A stretch of DNA of 64,000 bases from Bacteroidota bacterium (GCA_016178785.1 JACOSO010000043.1:1-64000), one strand, 5' to 3'. Shown: positions 33,580-43,664, numbered from the stretch's first letter. The notes: generated by a model from the sequence alone, not told the origin. Made by a program: numbers and translations.

Positions 33580-34335
33580 ATGTCGGCAGTGAGAAAAATT
33601 CTTTTCCTTTTTTCAGTAATTCTAATGTCCTGCACTGAGGATGCTTCACATAAAGTTGTTGTTCTCATTTCTGCCAATGCCGAATGGAAGGTTGTTAAGT
33701 CAATTTTTTCGAAGGAGGATTACCAACCGACACCCTGGGGAGAATTTTTTCAAACCAAGATCAAAAGCTCAAAAGGAGAAGTACCAGTCATCTTTTTTCA
33801 CGAAGGCTGGGGAAAAACAGCTGCTGCAGGCGCTACTCAATTTGCTATCGACAAATGGAATCCGGAGTGCGTGATCAATCTAGGAACATGCGGAGGTTTT
33901 GAAGGGAAAATCAATCGCTATGATGTTTTACTTGTCAACAAAACGATTATCTACGACATCAAAGAAGCAATGGGCGATTCAAAAGAAGCGATTGATGATT
34001 ACACAACAGAACTTGATCTCTCATGGATTAAAGTCGATCAGAGCGATTCGGTGAAACAAAGTTTACTAGTCTCTGCAGATCGCGATTTGATTCCGAATGA
34101 AATTTCTGAACTGAGAGAAAAGTACAACGCTATTGCCGGTGATTGGGAAAGCGGATCTATTGCCTACGCATGCAAACGCAATCACAAGCGCTTGATTATT
34201 CTTCGAGGTGTCACCGATCTGGTGAATGCAAAGACGGGAGAGGCTTACGGCAACACTCAGGTTTTTCAAGACGGAACAGATATTGTGATGAAAAAACTGA
34301 TCAAGCAGTTGCCACACTGGTTAGATAAGTTTTAA
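33580..34335 (+). CDS. Lipoprotein nucleoside phosphorylase/MTAN-like protein
   Basis: A 251-residue protein starting directly after the polA stop, with no gap. The N-terminus KILFLFSVILMSCTED looks like a lipoprotein signal with C18. The remainder is a PNP_UDP_1/MTA-SAH nucleosidase fold: VVLISANAEWKVVK, GWGKTAAAGATQFAIDKW, VINLGTCGGFEGKI, DWESGSIAYACKRN (usually DMESAA) and the catalytic-type RGVTDL. Cytoplasmic relatives cleave MTA or SAH. An exported, membrane-anchored version would act on periplasmic nucleosides, which is inference. Confidence 0.8.
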   Translation: MSAVRKILFLFSVILMSCTEDASHKVVVLISANAEWKVVKSIFSKEDYQPTPWGEFFQTKIKSSKGEVPVIFFHEGWGKTAAAGATQFAIDKWNPECVINLGTCGGFEGKINRYDVLLVNKTIIYDIKEAMGDSKEAIDDYTTELDLSWIKVDQSDSVKQSLLVSADRDLIPNEISELREKYNAIAGDWESGSIAYACKRNHKRLIILRGVTDLVNAKTGEAYGNTQVFQDGTDIVMKKLIKQLPHWLDKF

Positions 34336-34425
34336 TTATCAATGACCAATGTTCAACTAGCCGATTGAAAAAGTCATCGGCCCATTTGGCTAATTGCAAA
34401 CGGCTAATTATAGTTTGCAACCATT

Positions 34426-34443
34426 TTACATACATTTACGTAA
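34426..34443. promoter_or_regulatory. Candidate PadR operator
   Basis: TTACAT and ACGTAA flank ACATTT as an inverted repeat with one mismatch, ending 25 nt before the padR ATG. It overlaps TACATTTA, a one-mismatch -7 box at 34431-34438. PadR regulators bind palindromes over their own promoters. Confidence 0.35.
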
Positions 34444-34468
34444 TTAATCATCTATCAGGAAAATCCCA

Positions 34469-34807
34469 ATGAAAGGAACTAACCTTGGCGAATTTGAAGA
34501 GCTTGTACTTCTGACTATCGCATCCCTTGTAAATGATGCGTATAGCGTGGCAATCTGTGATGAAATAGAACAACACACGGGTCGTGCTGCAAAACTTGGT
34601 GTAGTGCATGCAGTACTCAATCGGCTCGAGGAAAAAGGGCTTATCAAAAGCAAGCTTGGAGAAGCCACCAAAACACGCGGAGGTAAACGAAAAAGATTTT
34701 ACACGTTGACAGTTCCGGGTAAAACCTCTTTGGTGCGGGCTAAAGATATGCGTGATCAACTTTGGGACAAAATCCCTGCATTTGTACTTAAGAGCGCTTC
34801 AATATGA
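34469..34807 (+). CDS. PadR-family transcriptional regulator
   Basis: A 112-residue winged-helix PadR protein: LGEFEELVLLTIASLVNDAY, then IEQHTGRAAKLGVVHAVLNR and LEEKGLIKSKLG, with the wing TRGGKRKRFYTLTVPGK. Its C-terminal dimerisation helix is short. The stop overlaps the permease start (ATGA), a standard Bacteroidota arrangement of PadR plus prefix-domain permease in which the regulator controls the transporter. Confidence 0.92.
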   Translation: MKGTNLGEFEELVLLTIASLVNDAYSVAICDEIEQHTGRAAKLGVVHAVLNRLEEKGLIKSKLGEATKTRGGKRKRFYTLTVPGKTSLVRAKDMRDQLWDKIPAFVLKSASI

Positions 34808-37440
34808 ACAATGAAAACCGAAATATTCATCCGCCACGTTGGGCAGAGCGCTTGCTCGGATGGTACTGTCGTCCGGAGTTGCTCGAAGATTTACAAGGTG
34901 ATCTCAATGAATACTTCGACCGAAATGTAAAATCGAAAGGCACAAGAAGAGCAAAGCTGATTTACACGATCGATGTTTTGAAATTTTTTAGAATCTATAC
35001 CATACGCAAATTTGAATTTATAAACCTATTAATCAACTGGCTTATGCTTGGCAGCTATATCAAAACCTCAGGACGCAACATTGTGCGTAATAAACTTTTT
35101 TCGACCATCAATATTGTTGGACTTGCCATTAGCATGTCCGTAGGTTTGATGATGATTGGAGTGCTATCTGACATTTTTTCTTACGACAAATTTAATGAGC
35201 ACCATTCCAGGATATACCGGGTTACCAGCGATTACAAGTATCTCAATGAGCGTGGAAACACACTAGCCACTACTTCACTTAAAGCCGCGAAAGCTATAGA
35301 AGAAAATTTTTCCATTCCTGAGGAAGTGGCCATTTTTCATCACGGATTTGAGGGCGATTTGAAAGCTGGTGAGAAAGCCATTCCGCTCAAAGGCTATTGG
35401 GCCAACGAATCTCTTTTTAAAGTTTTCTCCTTTCACCTGCTAAAAGGCAACCCTGCCACTGCATTAAAAGCCCCGTATTCAGTTGTGCTAACAGAGACAT
35501 CCGCTCTCAAATTGTTCGGTAACGAAGAGCCATTGAACAAAGTGATCGCATTAGGTAAGGAGCAATACAGCGTAACAGGAGTTATGAAAGACTTGCCTAA
35601 ATTCTCACATGTTCATTTTGATATGCTGGGATCTTTAAGCACCAATGAAATACTTTCTAAAGACAGCAAAGACGAAATGGCCTGGGATAATGTGTGGGGT
35701 ACGTGGGTTTATTTATTACTCCCACCTAATGCTAACCTAAGAAATCTGAAAACAAACCTTGATCAGCTCAGTGCAAAAGAAGATCCTTCTGTAAAGAATA
35801 CGCATGTTGAATTATCCTTACAAGCTTTGGATGGAATTATGCTAGGTCCTGATTTAGGAAATCAAATTGGGAAGACCATGGGAGGTTCCATGGTCTGGAT
35901 TTTTGGCGGGCTTGCATTTGTTGTTATCCTGTCGGCTTGTTTCAATTACACTAACTTATCGATTGCACGCTCACTTAGGCGCACTCGCGAGGTTGGCATC
36001 CGTAAAGTGATCGGTGCGCTGAAAAGCCACGTGATCAGTCAGTTTGTTGTGGAGGCTGTCTTAATCTCTATTGGCTCATTGTTGGTGTCGCTCTTGCTGT
36101 TTTTGCTTTTACGACCCTATTTCTTAAGTGTTGAAGAAAGCCTGCAAGCAATGCTGTCTTTGCAGTTGTCTCCTGTATTGATTGCGTATTTCGTACTGTT
36201 TGCTATTGTCGTAGGCATGGCGGCTGGTTTTTTTCCGGCACTTTTCTTTTCAAAGATCAATGCAATCCATGCATTAAAAGACCTTTCTGCAGGATTAGGT
36301 TTTAAAAAACTGACTACGCGCAAAGTGCTGATTGTTTTTCAGTATAGCATTTCAATTATCCTTATTACCTCAACCGTTATTATTTATAAACAGTACAAAC
36401 ATTTTTTGGCTTTTGACCTTGGATTCAAAACCGAAAATATTTTGAACATTTCTCTACAAGGGAATAAGCCTGAAGTTCTGAAAAAAGAGTTGAATGAGCT
36501 TCCTGAAGTAAAAGAGATATCTCAATCAGTTATGGTGACTAGTGTTGGAAACTATTGGGGCACCTACATGAAGTATTATACCAATCCCGATGATTCTGCT
36601 ATGGTATACTACAACACCGTGGATGAACACTATCTGCCGCTCCATGAGCACAAATTAATAGCAGGAAGAAACTTTAACCCGAAATTGGATAGCGCCAACG
36701 AAACAGAGGTGATTGTAAATCAGGCTGTGTTAAAACGATTTAAGATTATGGAACAAAAGCCTGAAAAGGCCATCGGTGAAATTGTGAAAGTCGATCATAA
36801 GGACGTGCAAATTATAGGAGTGATGCAGGACTTTCATTATGGCCGCGCTAATAACAGAAATATGGAAAACGAAGTGATCCTCCGGTACTCTTCCAAAAAA
36901 GCCTACCTATTGAATGTTAAAATTGAATCTGCTGATATACTTGCCACCCACGCAAAGATCGAAGCCATCTGGAGAAAAATAGACCCGGTGCATACGCTCG
37001 ATGCGAAATTTTATAGCGAACAAATCGAAAAATCCTTTGCCGGATTAAAAGCATCAGTAAAGGTAGCTGGCTTCATCGCTTTTCTTGCGATTGGAATTGC
37101 CAGTCTTGGATTGCTCGGCATGGTTGTGTTTACAACTGAAACAAGACTGAAAGAGATCAGCATACGCAAAGTGCTGGGCGCAAATGAAGCGAGTCTTCTT
37201 TTCATGCTGGGTAAAGGCTTTTTTCTCTTGCTGATGATTGCATCAGCCATAGGATTACCGATTACTTATTTGTTTTTTGACCAGCTTCTTTTTCAAGAAC
37301 TCGCCAACCACGCACCGATTGCATTTGGTGATTTGTTCATAGGTGCCGGAGCGATTTTAGTCGTTGCAATTTCGATGATCTGTCTTCAAGCTTTCAAAGC
37401 GTCTCGCGCAAATCCGGCTCAGGTGCTCAAAACGGAATAG
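34804..37440 (+). CDS. MacB/FtsX-type ABC transporter permease with prefix domain
   Basis: An 878-residue permease. Residues 1-75 form the permease-prefix domain seen next to PadR genes (PPRWAERLLGWYCRPELLED). Two MacB_PCD/FtsX repeats follow, each with a large extracytoplasmic domain. A transmembrane helix near 98-120 starts the first (KLFSTINIVGLAISMSVGLM), and helices lie around 365-385, 415-445, 460-490 and 515-530, with the last set after 745. TREVGIRKVIGALKSHV and LKEISIRKVLGANEASL are the paired FtsX motifs. No ATPase gene is adjacent; substrate is unknown. Confidence 0.93.
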   Translation: MNNENRNIHPPRWAERLLGWYCRPELLEDLQGDLNEYFDRNVKSKGTRRAKLIYTIDVLKFFRIYTIRKFEFINLLINWLMLGSYIKTSGRNIVRNKLFSTINIVGLAISMSVGLMMIGVLSDIFSYDKFNEHHSRIYRVTSDYKYLNERGNTLATTSLKAAKAIEENFSIPEEVAIFHHGFEGDLKAGEKAIPLKGYWANESLFKVFSFHLLKGNPATALKAPYSVVLTETSALKLFGNEEPLNKVIALGKEQYSVTGVMKDLPKFSHVHFDMLGSLSTNEILSKDSKDEMAWDNVWGTWVYLLLPPNANLRNLKTNLDQLSAKEDPSVKNTHVELSLQALDGIMLGPDLGNQIGKTMGGSMVWIFGGLAFVVILSACFNYTNLSIARSLRRTREVGIRKVIGALKSHVISQFVVEAVLISIGSLLVSLLLFLLLRPYFLSVEESLQAMLSLQLSPVLIAYFVLFAIVVGMAAGFFPALFFSKINAIHALKDLSAGLGFKKLTTRKVLIVFQYSISIILITSTVIIYKQYKHFLAFDLGFKTENILNISLQGNKPEVLKKELNELPEVKEISQSVMVTSVGNYWGTYMKYYTNPDDSAMVYYNTVDEHYLPLHEHKLIAGRNFNPKLDSANETEVIVNQAVLKRFKIMEQKPEKAIGEIVKVDHKDVQIIGVMQDFHYGRANNRNMENEVILRYSSKKAYLLNVKIESADILATHAKIEAIWRKIDPVHTLDAKFYSEQIEKSFAGLKASVKVAGFIAFLAIGIASLGLLGMVVFTTETRLKEISIRKVLGANEASLLFMLGKGFFLLLMIASAIGLPITYLFFDQLLFQELANHAPIAFGDLFIGAGAILVVAISMICLQAFKASRANPAQVLKTE

Positions 37441-37475
37441 AAATCATCTTCGGATTTTGTCGTTAACTTTCAGTT

Positions 37476-38123
37476 GTGAAAACATCTTCTCATAAGCTGA
37501 AAGTATTCGATAGCATCGGCTCAGTATCCGCTGAATTAATTGCTCCTGAAAAACCCGAGGCCATCATTACCCTTGCACATGGCGCAGGCGCAGGAATGAA
37601 TCATCCGTTCATGACCTCGCTTGCAAATGAATTAGCAGAACTCAACTTCGCCACGCTGCGTTTCAACTTTGCCTATATGGAGCAAAAGAAAAAACGGCCT
37701 GATGTTCCTGCAGTAGCACACAAAGCTGTTGAGGCTGCGTTAAACAAAGCGAATGAGTTGTTTCCAAAAATTCCTCTGTTTGTTTCCGGCAAATCCTTTG
37801 GCGGACGAATGAGTTCACAGTATCTGTCCATTCATAAACCATCAGTGGTGAAGGGAATTGTCTTCTTTGGATTTCCATTGCACCCGGCCGGCAGCCCATC
37901 CATTGAACGAGCTGAACATCTAAAGGAAGTAAATGTGCCTATGCTCTTTTTACAAGGCACGCGAGATACTTTAGCTGAATGGAGTTTGATTGAAAAAGTC
38001 ACCCTTGATCTTCCGCTTGCCACTTTAATTAAAATGGAGGGAGCCGATCATTCGTTTAAAAGGGGAAAAGAGAATTTGATACCAATGCTTGCTAGCGAAG
38101 TAAAGAAGTGGATAGAAAAATGA
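37476..38123 (+). CDS. Alpha/beta hydrolase (KANL3/Tex30-like)
   Basis: A 215-residue hydrolase of the dienelactone hydrolase-like KANL3/Tex30 group. LAHGAGAGMNHPFM carries the oxyanion-hole region, SGKSFGGRMSSQY the nucleophile serine, LQGTRDTLAEWSL the aspartate and GADHSFK the histidine. The natural substrate is unknown. The start appears to be GTG at 37476, giving MKTSSHKLKVF; no ATG precedes the domain. Confidence 0.88.
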   Translation: MKTSSHKLKVFDSIGSVSAELIAPEKPEAIITLAHGAGAGMNHPFMTSLANELAELNFATLRFNFAYMEQKKKRPDVPAVAHKAVEAALNKANELFPKIPLFVSGKSFGGRMSSQYLSIHKPSVVKGIVFFGFPLHPAGSPSIERAEHLKEVNVPMLFLQGTRDTLAEWSLIEKVTLDLPLATLIKMEGADHSFKRGKENLIPMLASEVKKWIEK

Positions 38124-38249
38124 CTTGATTTTCTCTCGAATAAGTTGGAAGACCAAATGTTTGTAAGGACGATCGGTGGGCTGACTATGAAATGATAATT
38201 TCTCCTACAACATTTAGCTTCAAAAAAAATCATTCATCTTTATTTCGAT

Positions 38250-39176
38250 TTGAAACAAGTCAGCGCGAAGTCGAAATACTATTTTATAGGAGGTATCCTC
38301 ATCGCCCTGTGTGGTACAGTCTGCTTCTCAGTAAAAGCAATTTTTGTAAAACTCGCTTATCGCGATGCATCGGTTGATGCGATTACTTTACTCGCGTTGC
38401 GCATGCTCTTCTCTGCTCCATTTTTTATGGTGACTGCCTTATTTTCGTCCAGCAGATCGGGCAACATAAAATTTACAAATAAGCAGTGGCTTTACATTGC
38501 GTTGATCGGTTGTCTCGGATATTACGTGAGTAGTCTTTTCGATTTTATAGGACTTAAGTACGTATCTGCCGGTATCGAGCGCCTAATTCTGTTTACTTAT
38601 CCCACTATGGTCCTCTTGATGTCTTCACTGATCTTCAAAGAGAAAATAAAACCAGTACAGTGGCTGGCAGTGGTCGTTACCTATTTCGGCCTGGCCATTG
38701 CTTTTTTTGGTGAATCGAATTTCACTTCAAAGCACAGCAATGATTTTCTTTTTGGCTCATTACTGATTTTGATTTGTGCCTTTACCTACGCTTCTTATAT
38801 CACCGGAAGCGGCAAACTTATTCCACAGGTTGGCTCAGCAAAATTCAATAGCTACGCGATGAGTTTTGCTTCTATTGGTGTACTAACACATTTCTTTTTA
38901 ATGAGTGAAGTATCACTGATTCGATTGCCAACGATTGTCTACATCTATTGTTTCTTAATGGCCGTTTTTGCAACCGTTATTCCGTCCTATTTGATTTCGT
39001 TTGCGATCAAGCGAATCGGGCCCGATAATGCGGCAGTCGTAAGCAGCGTAGGCCCTGTTTCGACCATTCTTCTGGCTAATATTTTTTTAGGAGAAACTAT
39101 TTCTATTTGGCAATTCGCGGGAACAGCCTTGATCTTGACAGGCGTATTTATTATCGCCAGACAGAAACAGATGTAA
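38250..39176 (+). CDS. EamA/DMT-family transporter
   Basis: A 308-residue membrane protein with ten predicted helices in two EamA repeats. The first begins GILIALCGTVCFSVKAIFVKLAY and the second FGSLLILICAFTYASYITGSG. The end of the first repeat shows KEKIKPVQWLAVVVTYFGLA, and of the second LGETISIWQFAGTALILTG, the repeated family motif. DMT carriers export or import small metabolites; the substrate is unknown. The start is TTG at 38250, because there is no ATG ahead of the first helix. Confidence 0.92.
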   Translation: MKQVSAKSKYYFIGGILIALCGTVCFSVKAIFVKLAYRDASVDAITLLALRMLFSAPFFMVTALFSSSRSGNIKFTNKQWLYIALIGCLGYYVSSLFDFIGLKYVSAGIERLILFTYPTMVLLMSSLIFKEKIKPVQWLAVVVTYFGLAIAFFGESNFTSKHSNDFLFGSLLILICAFTYASYITGSGKLIPQVGSAKFNSYAMSFASIGVLTHFFLMSEVSLIRLPTIVYIYCFLMAVFATVIPSYLISFAIKRIGPDNAAVVSSVGPVSTILLANIFLGETISIWQFAGTALILTGVFIIARQKQM

Positions 39177-39264
39177 ATTCATTCGTGTAAACGCAATAAT
39201 TTTAGCTGCTCAATAGGCTATAGTCTGAGAACAATGCGCTTCATTTCATTGTTTATGGTATGAA

Positions 39265-39960
39265 ATGAAATTGTTTTTACTGACCCTCCTTGCTGGATGG
39301 TTGCCAAGAGTAGCCATAACGCAGGATTTTCAGGCGCAACGGGAAAAGATGGTGCTCAAACAGATCGCCCAAAGAGGCATCAGCAATAAGCGTGTTCTTA
39401 CTGCAATGAAAAAAGTGGAACGTCACCGGTTTGTTCCGCTTGATATAACCGACCATGCATATGATGATGTGGCCCAAGCTATTGGCGAGGGACAAACCAT
39501 TTCGCAACCGTACGTGGTAGCGTTTATGACCGATGCGTTAAACATTCAACCTGATGACAAAGTGCTTGAGATAGGTACAGGCTCTGGTTACCAGGCGGCT
39601 GTTCTTGCAGAACTAGGCAAAGAAGTTTATACGATAGAAATCAACACTGTATTATCAGCGCGCGCTGAAGCAGTCTTGAAGTCTTTGCACTATAAAAACA
39701 TTTATCAGCGAACGGGCGATGGATATTTAGGCTGGCCGGAAGCGGCACCGTTTGATGCAATCACTGTTACTTGCTCACCCTCAAAAATACCACAGCCTCT
39801 CATCGATCAACTCAAAGACGGAGGACGCATGATCATTCCTGTCGATGAAGGTGATCAGTTTCTCATCTTGTTGACAAAGAAAAAAGGGAAACTGATTAAA
39901 GAAAAAATACTGCCTGTCATCTTCGTACCGATGCACGACAACAAGGGAAAAAAATACTAA
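39265..39960 (+). CDS. pcm: Protein-L-isoaspartate O-methyltransferase with signal peptide
   Basis: A 231-residue PIMT. VLEIGTGSGYQAAVLAEL is SAM-binding motif I; GEGQTISQPYVVAFM and RHRFVPLDITDHAYDD are family hallmarks, and ITVTCSPSKIPQPLIDQL follows. It methylates isoaspartyl residues in damaged proteins for repair. MKLFLLTLLAGWLPRVAITQ looks like a cleavable signal peptide, so this copy may act outside the cytoplasm, where the source of SAM is unclear. ATG 39265 is the only start that includes it. Confidence 0.93.
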   Translation: MKLFLLTLLAGWLPRVAITQDFQAQREKMVLKQIAQRGISNKRVLTAMKKVERHRFVPLDITDHAYDDVAQAIGEGQTISQPYVVAFMTDALNIQPDDKVLEIGTGSGYQAAVLAELGKEVYTIEINTVLSARAEAVLKSLHYKNIYQRTGDGYLGWPEAAPFDAITVTCSPSKIPQPLIDQLKDGGRMIIPVDEGDQFLILLTKKKGKLIKEKILPVIFVPMHDNKGKKY

Positions 39961-40182
39961 GTGTATTTTTGATGCGATTGGGTTTAAAAAGTTCGCAGTT
40001 GACAGAGTGCAGTCGGCAGCAGGACTCTTAACTGCCTACTGTCTACTGATTACCGCCTACTTTTCTTAATTGCGTACTATTAAGTTGAGTACAATTGCTA
40101 TTGCTCCCATCTTTCAGTAACTTCCTTAACGATTCGCCTAAAGTCATGGAGTAAGTTTCGAACTCGCTTTAGCGGAATTCGC
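39961..40182. other. Intergenic region with inverted-repeat sequence
   Basis: This 222-bp spacer holds no gene. CAGTCGGCAG (40010-40019) and CTGCCTACTG (40032-40041) pair at 9 of 10 positions, and the surrounding GCAGTTGACAG and CTGTCTACTG add to the hairpin. It looks like a dispersed intergenic repeat and may serve as a terminator for pcm. Confidence 0.4.
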
Positions 40183-41457
40183 ATGAAGCACATCTTATTA
40201 TATTTCTCATTCGCGGTGTCGGCACCCCTTTTTGCACAAACTGTTATTTGCATTAAAGTGGATGGATCCATCAACCCATCATCGGCTGAGTTTATTCACC
40301 GAGGCATTTTAAAAGCGACTCAAGAAAAAGCGGAGTGTCTCATCATTCATTTAAATACCCCGGGCGGTTTGTTAAAATCCACCCGCGTTATTGTGGGCGA
40401 CATTCTTGAGTCACCTGTGCCTGTAGTTGTTTATGTTTCGCCTGGTGGAGCGCATGCAGGTTCAGCCGGAGTCTTTATCACACTCGCTGCCCATATTGCT
40501 GCGATGACTCCCGGAACAAATATTGGTGCTGCGCATCCGGTTGATTTATTGGGAGGACGTGATACCGTGATGAATGAAAAAGCAACCAATGATGCAGCTG
40601 CCTTTATTCGTACGATTGCAGAGAAGCGAAAGCGAAATTGGCAGTGGGCCGAAGATGCCGTGCGAAAAAGTTTGTCGGTGACGGAGTCCCAGGCACTTGA
40701 AAAAAACGTCATTGACCTGGTGGCAACAAATTCACGAGAGCTGCTTGTTCAAATTGATAAAAGAATAGTTGAAGTCAATTCAGGAACAAAAACTCTCCAA
40801 ACCAAGAATGCTTCTATCAAGTGGATCGAAATGGGAACATCAGAAAAAATTCTGGATTTGCTGAGCGATCCCAATGTAGCTTACATTCTCATGTTGCTGG
40901 GTCTTTATGGTCTCATGTTTGAGCTGTACAATCCAGGCTCAATTCTTCCTGGCATTGTTGGTGTAATTTGCATGATCCTTGCCTTCTATTCAATGCACAC
41001 ATTGCCCGTAAATTATGCAGGCGTTGCATTAATCGTTTTTGCGATCATTCTGTTCTTGCTCGAGATTAAAATTGCAAGTCATGGAGTGCTCGCCATTGGA
41101 GGGATCATCTCGTTGATGCTTGGCTCCATGATGCTCATCCGAAGTGATTCTACAATTGAGTTTGTTAGGATTTCATGGAGTGTCATCATCTCTTCCACCA
41201 TCATCACATCGTTTTTCTTTCTTTTCGTCATCGGAATAGGATTGAAAGCCCAGCGTGCAAAACCGGTAACCGGAATAGAAGGCCTTACAAATGAAATCGG
41301 TGAATCACTCGAAACCCTTGACCCGTCCGGAAAAGTCTGGGTTCACGGAGAAGTTTGGGGCGCTGAATCGATTGGTGGAAAAATTGAGAAGGGTGAGAAG
41401 GTACGAATAACAGGTGTGGAGAACCTTAAACTTCATGTCGATCATTTTATTAGCTAA
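40183..41457 (+). CDS. nfeD: NfeD-family membrane serine protease
   Basis: A 424-residue long-form NfeD. A signal peptide ([15 protein letters not shown]) precedes a ClpP-class domain with nucleophile Ser94 in [13 protein letters not shown]; the catalytic lysine is probably K133 (NEKATNDAA). Four to five transmembrane helices lie at about 230-370 and an OB-fold domain at the end ([16 protein letters not shown]). The archaeal homologue cleaves stomatin. The stomatin-like gene 11 bp downstream supports the same partnership here. Confidence 0.94.
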   Translation: MKHILLYFSFAVSAPLFAQTVICIKVDGSINPSSAEFIHRGILKATQEKAECLIIHLNTPGGLLKSTRVIVGDILESPVPVVVYVSPGGAHAGSAGVFITLAAHIAAMTPGTNIGAAHPVDLLGGRDTVMNEKATNDAAAFIRTIAEKRKRNWQWAEDAVRKSLSVTESQALEKNVIDLVATNSRELLVQIDKRIVEVNSGTKTLQTKNASIKWIEMGTSEKILDLLSDPNVAYILMLLGLYGLMFELYNPGSILPGIVGVICMILAFYSMHTLPVNYAGVALIVFAIILFLLEIKIASHGVLAIGGIISLMLGSMMLIRSDSTIEFVRISWSVIISSTIITSFFFLFVIGIGLKAQRAKPVTGIEGLTNEIGESLETLDPSGKVWVHGEVWGAESIGGKIEKGEKVRITGVENLKLHVDHFIS

Positions 41458-41468
41458 ACCAATTTTTT

Positions 41469-42239
41469 ATGGGACCACTGGCTATTGAATTTGTACTCAT
41501 TACTGTCCTGGCAGTGATCATACTTGCCAATGCAATTTGGATTTTGCGAGAATATGAAAGGGGAGTAGTCTTCCGGCTCGGCCGACTCGTGGCGAACGGA
41601 GGTGTGCGTGGGCCTGGATTAATTGTACTTGTGCCCATCGTAGATAAAATGGTTAAGGTGAGTTTGCGCACGGTAGTAATGGATGTGCCACCGCAGGATA
41701 TCATTACTCAAGACAACGTTTCGATTAAAGTGAATGCAGTTATTTATTTCAGAGTGCTTCAACCGCAGAAGGCAATTGTTGAAGTAGAGAATTATTTGGT
41801 TGCTACTTCACAACTTTCACAAACTACGCTGCGAAGTGTGTTAGGGCAGTCGGAATTGGATGATCTTCTTTCACAACGTGAAAAAATAAATCAGAAACTT
41901 CAACAGATCATTGATAAGCACACAGAACCCTGGGGAATTAAAGTTTCAAATGTGGAAGTGAAGCAAATTGATTTACCTCAAGAGATGCAACGTGCGATGG
42001 CGAAACAGGCCGAAGCTGAGCGTGAGCGAAGATCAAAAGTGATTGCCGCAGAGGGAGAATTTCAAGCCTCCCAGCGGCTGGCTGATGCTGCAAAAATACT
42101 TAGTGATCAGCCCAGTGCCCTCACATTAAGATACCTGCAAACGTTACGAGAGATTGCCACAGAAAATAACTCGACCACTATCTTCCCAATTCCGATTGAT
42201 TTGCTAAAGCCTTTTTTAAGAACAGAGGACAAAAAGTAG
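41469..42239 (+). CDS. Slipin (stomatin/prohibitin, SPFH) protein
   Basis: A 256-residue SPFH-domain protein. One N-terminal membrane helix ([19 protein letters not shown]) is followed by the slipin core: [48 protein letters not shown] and [19 protein letters not shown] coiled coil ([20 protein letters not shown]) drives oligomerisation. It should form membrane microdomain scaffolds and be the substrate or partner of the upstream NfeD protease. Confidence 0.95.
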   Translation: MGPLAIEFVLITVLAVIILANAIWILREYERGVVFRLGRLVANGGVRGPGLIVLVPIVDKMVKVSLRTVVMDVPPQDIITQDNVSIKVNAVIYFRVLQPQKAIVEVENYLVATSQLSQTTLRSVLGQSELDDLLSQREKINQKLQQIIDKHTEPWGIKVSNVEVKQIDLPQEMQRAMAKQAEAERERRSKVIAAEGEFQASQRLADAAKILSDQPSALTLRYLQTLREIATENNSTTIFPIPIDLLKPFLRTEDKK

Positions 42240-42392
42240 AGAACCCTTGGCGTAAAGAATACTACTTCCTCCGGCAGTATTTAGCCATCCTATCCTCCTT
42301 CAGCGTCAACGCATCGGGGAGTGCCATACAAATCTGAATTACTTTTCTTATTTTTTATGAATAATCAGAATTAGTAAAACCACACAAGCCCA

Positions 42393-43664
42393 ATGGATGT
42401 CCTAAACGATATTAACAAGAGCGAGGAGATTTTGCGTGGGCAGACGAAAATTTTAAAAATGATCATCGAGGATGAAGAGACGGAAACCATTTTAGAAGAA
42501 ATTATTTTTTTACTTGAGAGCCAGGCGCCAAACATGAAATCATCGATCGTTTTCCTCGATGAAACAGGCAACTACCTTGCAAAATCAATTGGACCGTCTT
42601 TACCGGAAGATTATTTAAGCGCCATACCAGGTGTGCCCATTGGTCCCTTAGCCGGATCTTGCGGTACAGCAGCCTATTTGCGGGAGTTGGTTATCGTTGA
42701 AGATATTCACATCGATCCCCGATGGGAATCTTTTCGGGAAATCATTAAACACTTTAACATCAGGGCATGCTGGTCTATGCCAATCATGTCAAAGCAAGGT
42801 AAGGTGCTAGGAACTTTTGCAATGTACTATGATCACGTTCGCAAACCCATTGATGAAGAGATTGAACTGCTAAAGTTTGTTGTGAGCTTGGCCGGGCTGA
42901 CGATTGAGAAAAGACAGTTTCAAGACGCGCAAAGAAATTATGAGACCAAAATCATTGCTCAAAATAGTGAGCTTACAAAAATCAATCAGGAGCTCGACAG
43001 CTTTGTGTACAGGGCATCTCATGATATAAAAGCGCCTATTGCTTCGATGCTGGGGATCGTGAATTTAATCAATCGCATTCCACTCCCCGATTCCGACTTG
43101 GCAGTATTGTTAGCGCACATGCGCAAGTCAGTTGGCAGCCTTGAAAGCTATGTGAAAGAGCTCATCGACTTTTCGAGGAATCTCAGGTTGGAGAGCTTGG
43201 TTACGCTCATTGACCTCAACAAACTTATAAGCCAAATATTTGAAACCCTTGGTGAGATTGAAGAACCCGCTAACTTAAAATGGAATATTTCACTCGATTC
43301 GGAAGGCGAATTTTATTCTGATAAAGAGAGACTTTTTATTATCCTTAAAAACATTCTTTCCAATTCTATTCGTTACCGGTCTTCCGAGCGGGCTCCACAA
43401 ATTACAATTAACGCGAATGTTTCCAGTGCGCAGGCCTCTATTACTGTAAAGGACAACGGCATTGGAATCGAGCAAGAGAAAATTCACAAAATTTTCCAAA
43501 TGTTTTATCGGGGCTCTGAACTTGCTACTGGTTCTGGCCTAGGCCTTTATATCGTGAAAGAGACTTTGCAAAAACTAAAGGGAAAAATTGAAGTCAGCTC
43601 AGAAGTTGGCGTTGGAACGGCATTTATGATTATCCTTCCCAATCAGAAAATATCTGCGACTTGA
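42393..43664 (+). CDS. GAF-domain sensor histidine kinase
   Basis: A 423-residue soluble histidine kinase. A GAF domain occupies residues 15-175, with PLAGSCGTAAYLRE and RACWSMPIMSKQGKVLGTFA typical of it. A linker helix leads to the HisKA box YRASHDIKAPIASML with His210, and an HATPase domain (N box NILSNSIRY, G1 DNGIGIEQEK, G2 GSGLGLYIVKET). It has no transmembrane helix and no neighbouring response regulator, so its partner is elsewhere. The ligand is unknown. Confidence 0.93.
   Translation: MDVLNDINKSEEILRGQTKILKMIIEDEETETILEEIIFLLESQAPNMKSSIVFLDETGNYLAKSIGPSLPEDYLSAIPGVPIGPLAGSCGTAAYLRELVIVEDIHIDPRWESFREIIKHFNIRACWSMPIMSKQGKVLGTFAMYYDHVRKPIDEEIELLKFVVSLAGLTIEKRQFQDAQRNYETKIIAQNSELTKINQELDSFVYRASHDIKAPIASMLGIVNLINRIPLPDSDLAVLLAHMRKSVGSLESYVKELIDFSRNLRLESLVTLIDLNKLISQIFETLGEIEEPANLKWNISLDSEGEFYSDKERLFIILKNILSNSIRYRSSERAPQITINANVSSAQASITVKDNGIGIEQEKIHKIFQMFYRGSELATGSGLGLYIVKETLQKLKGKIEVSSEVGVGTAFMIILPNQKISAT

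Noticed and set aside
42240-42392. Regulatory RNA between slipin and histidine kinase genes
   Set aside because: Only a weak AATACT/AGTATT pairing is visible, with no supported structure or T-run.
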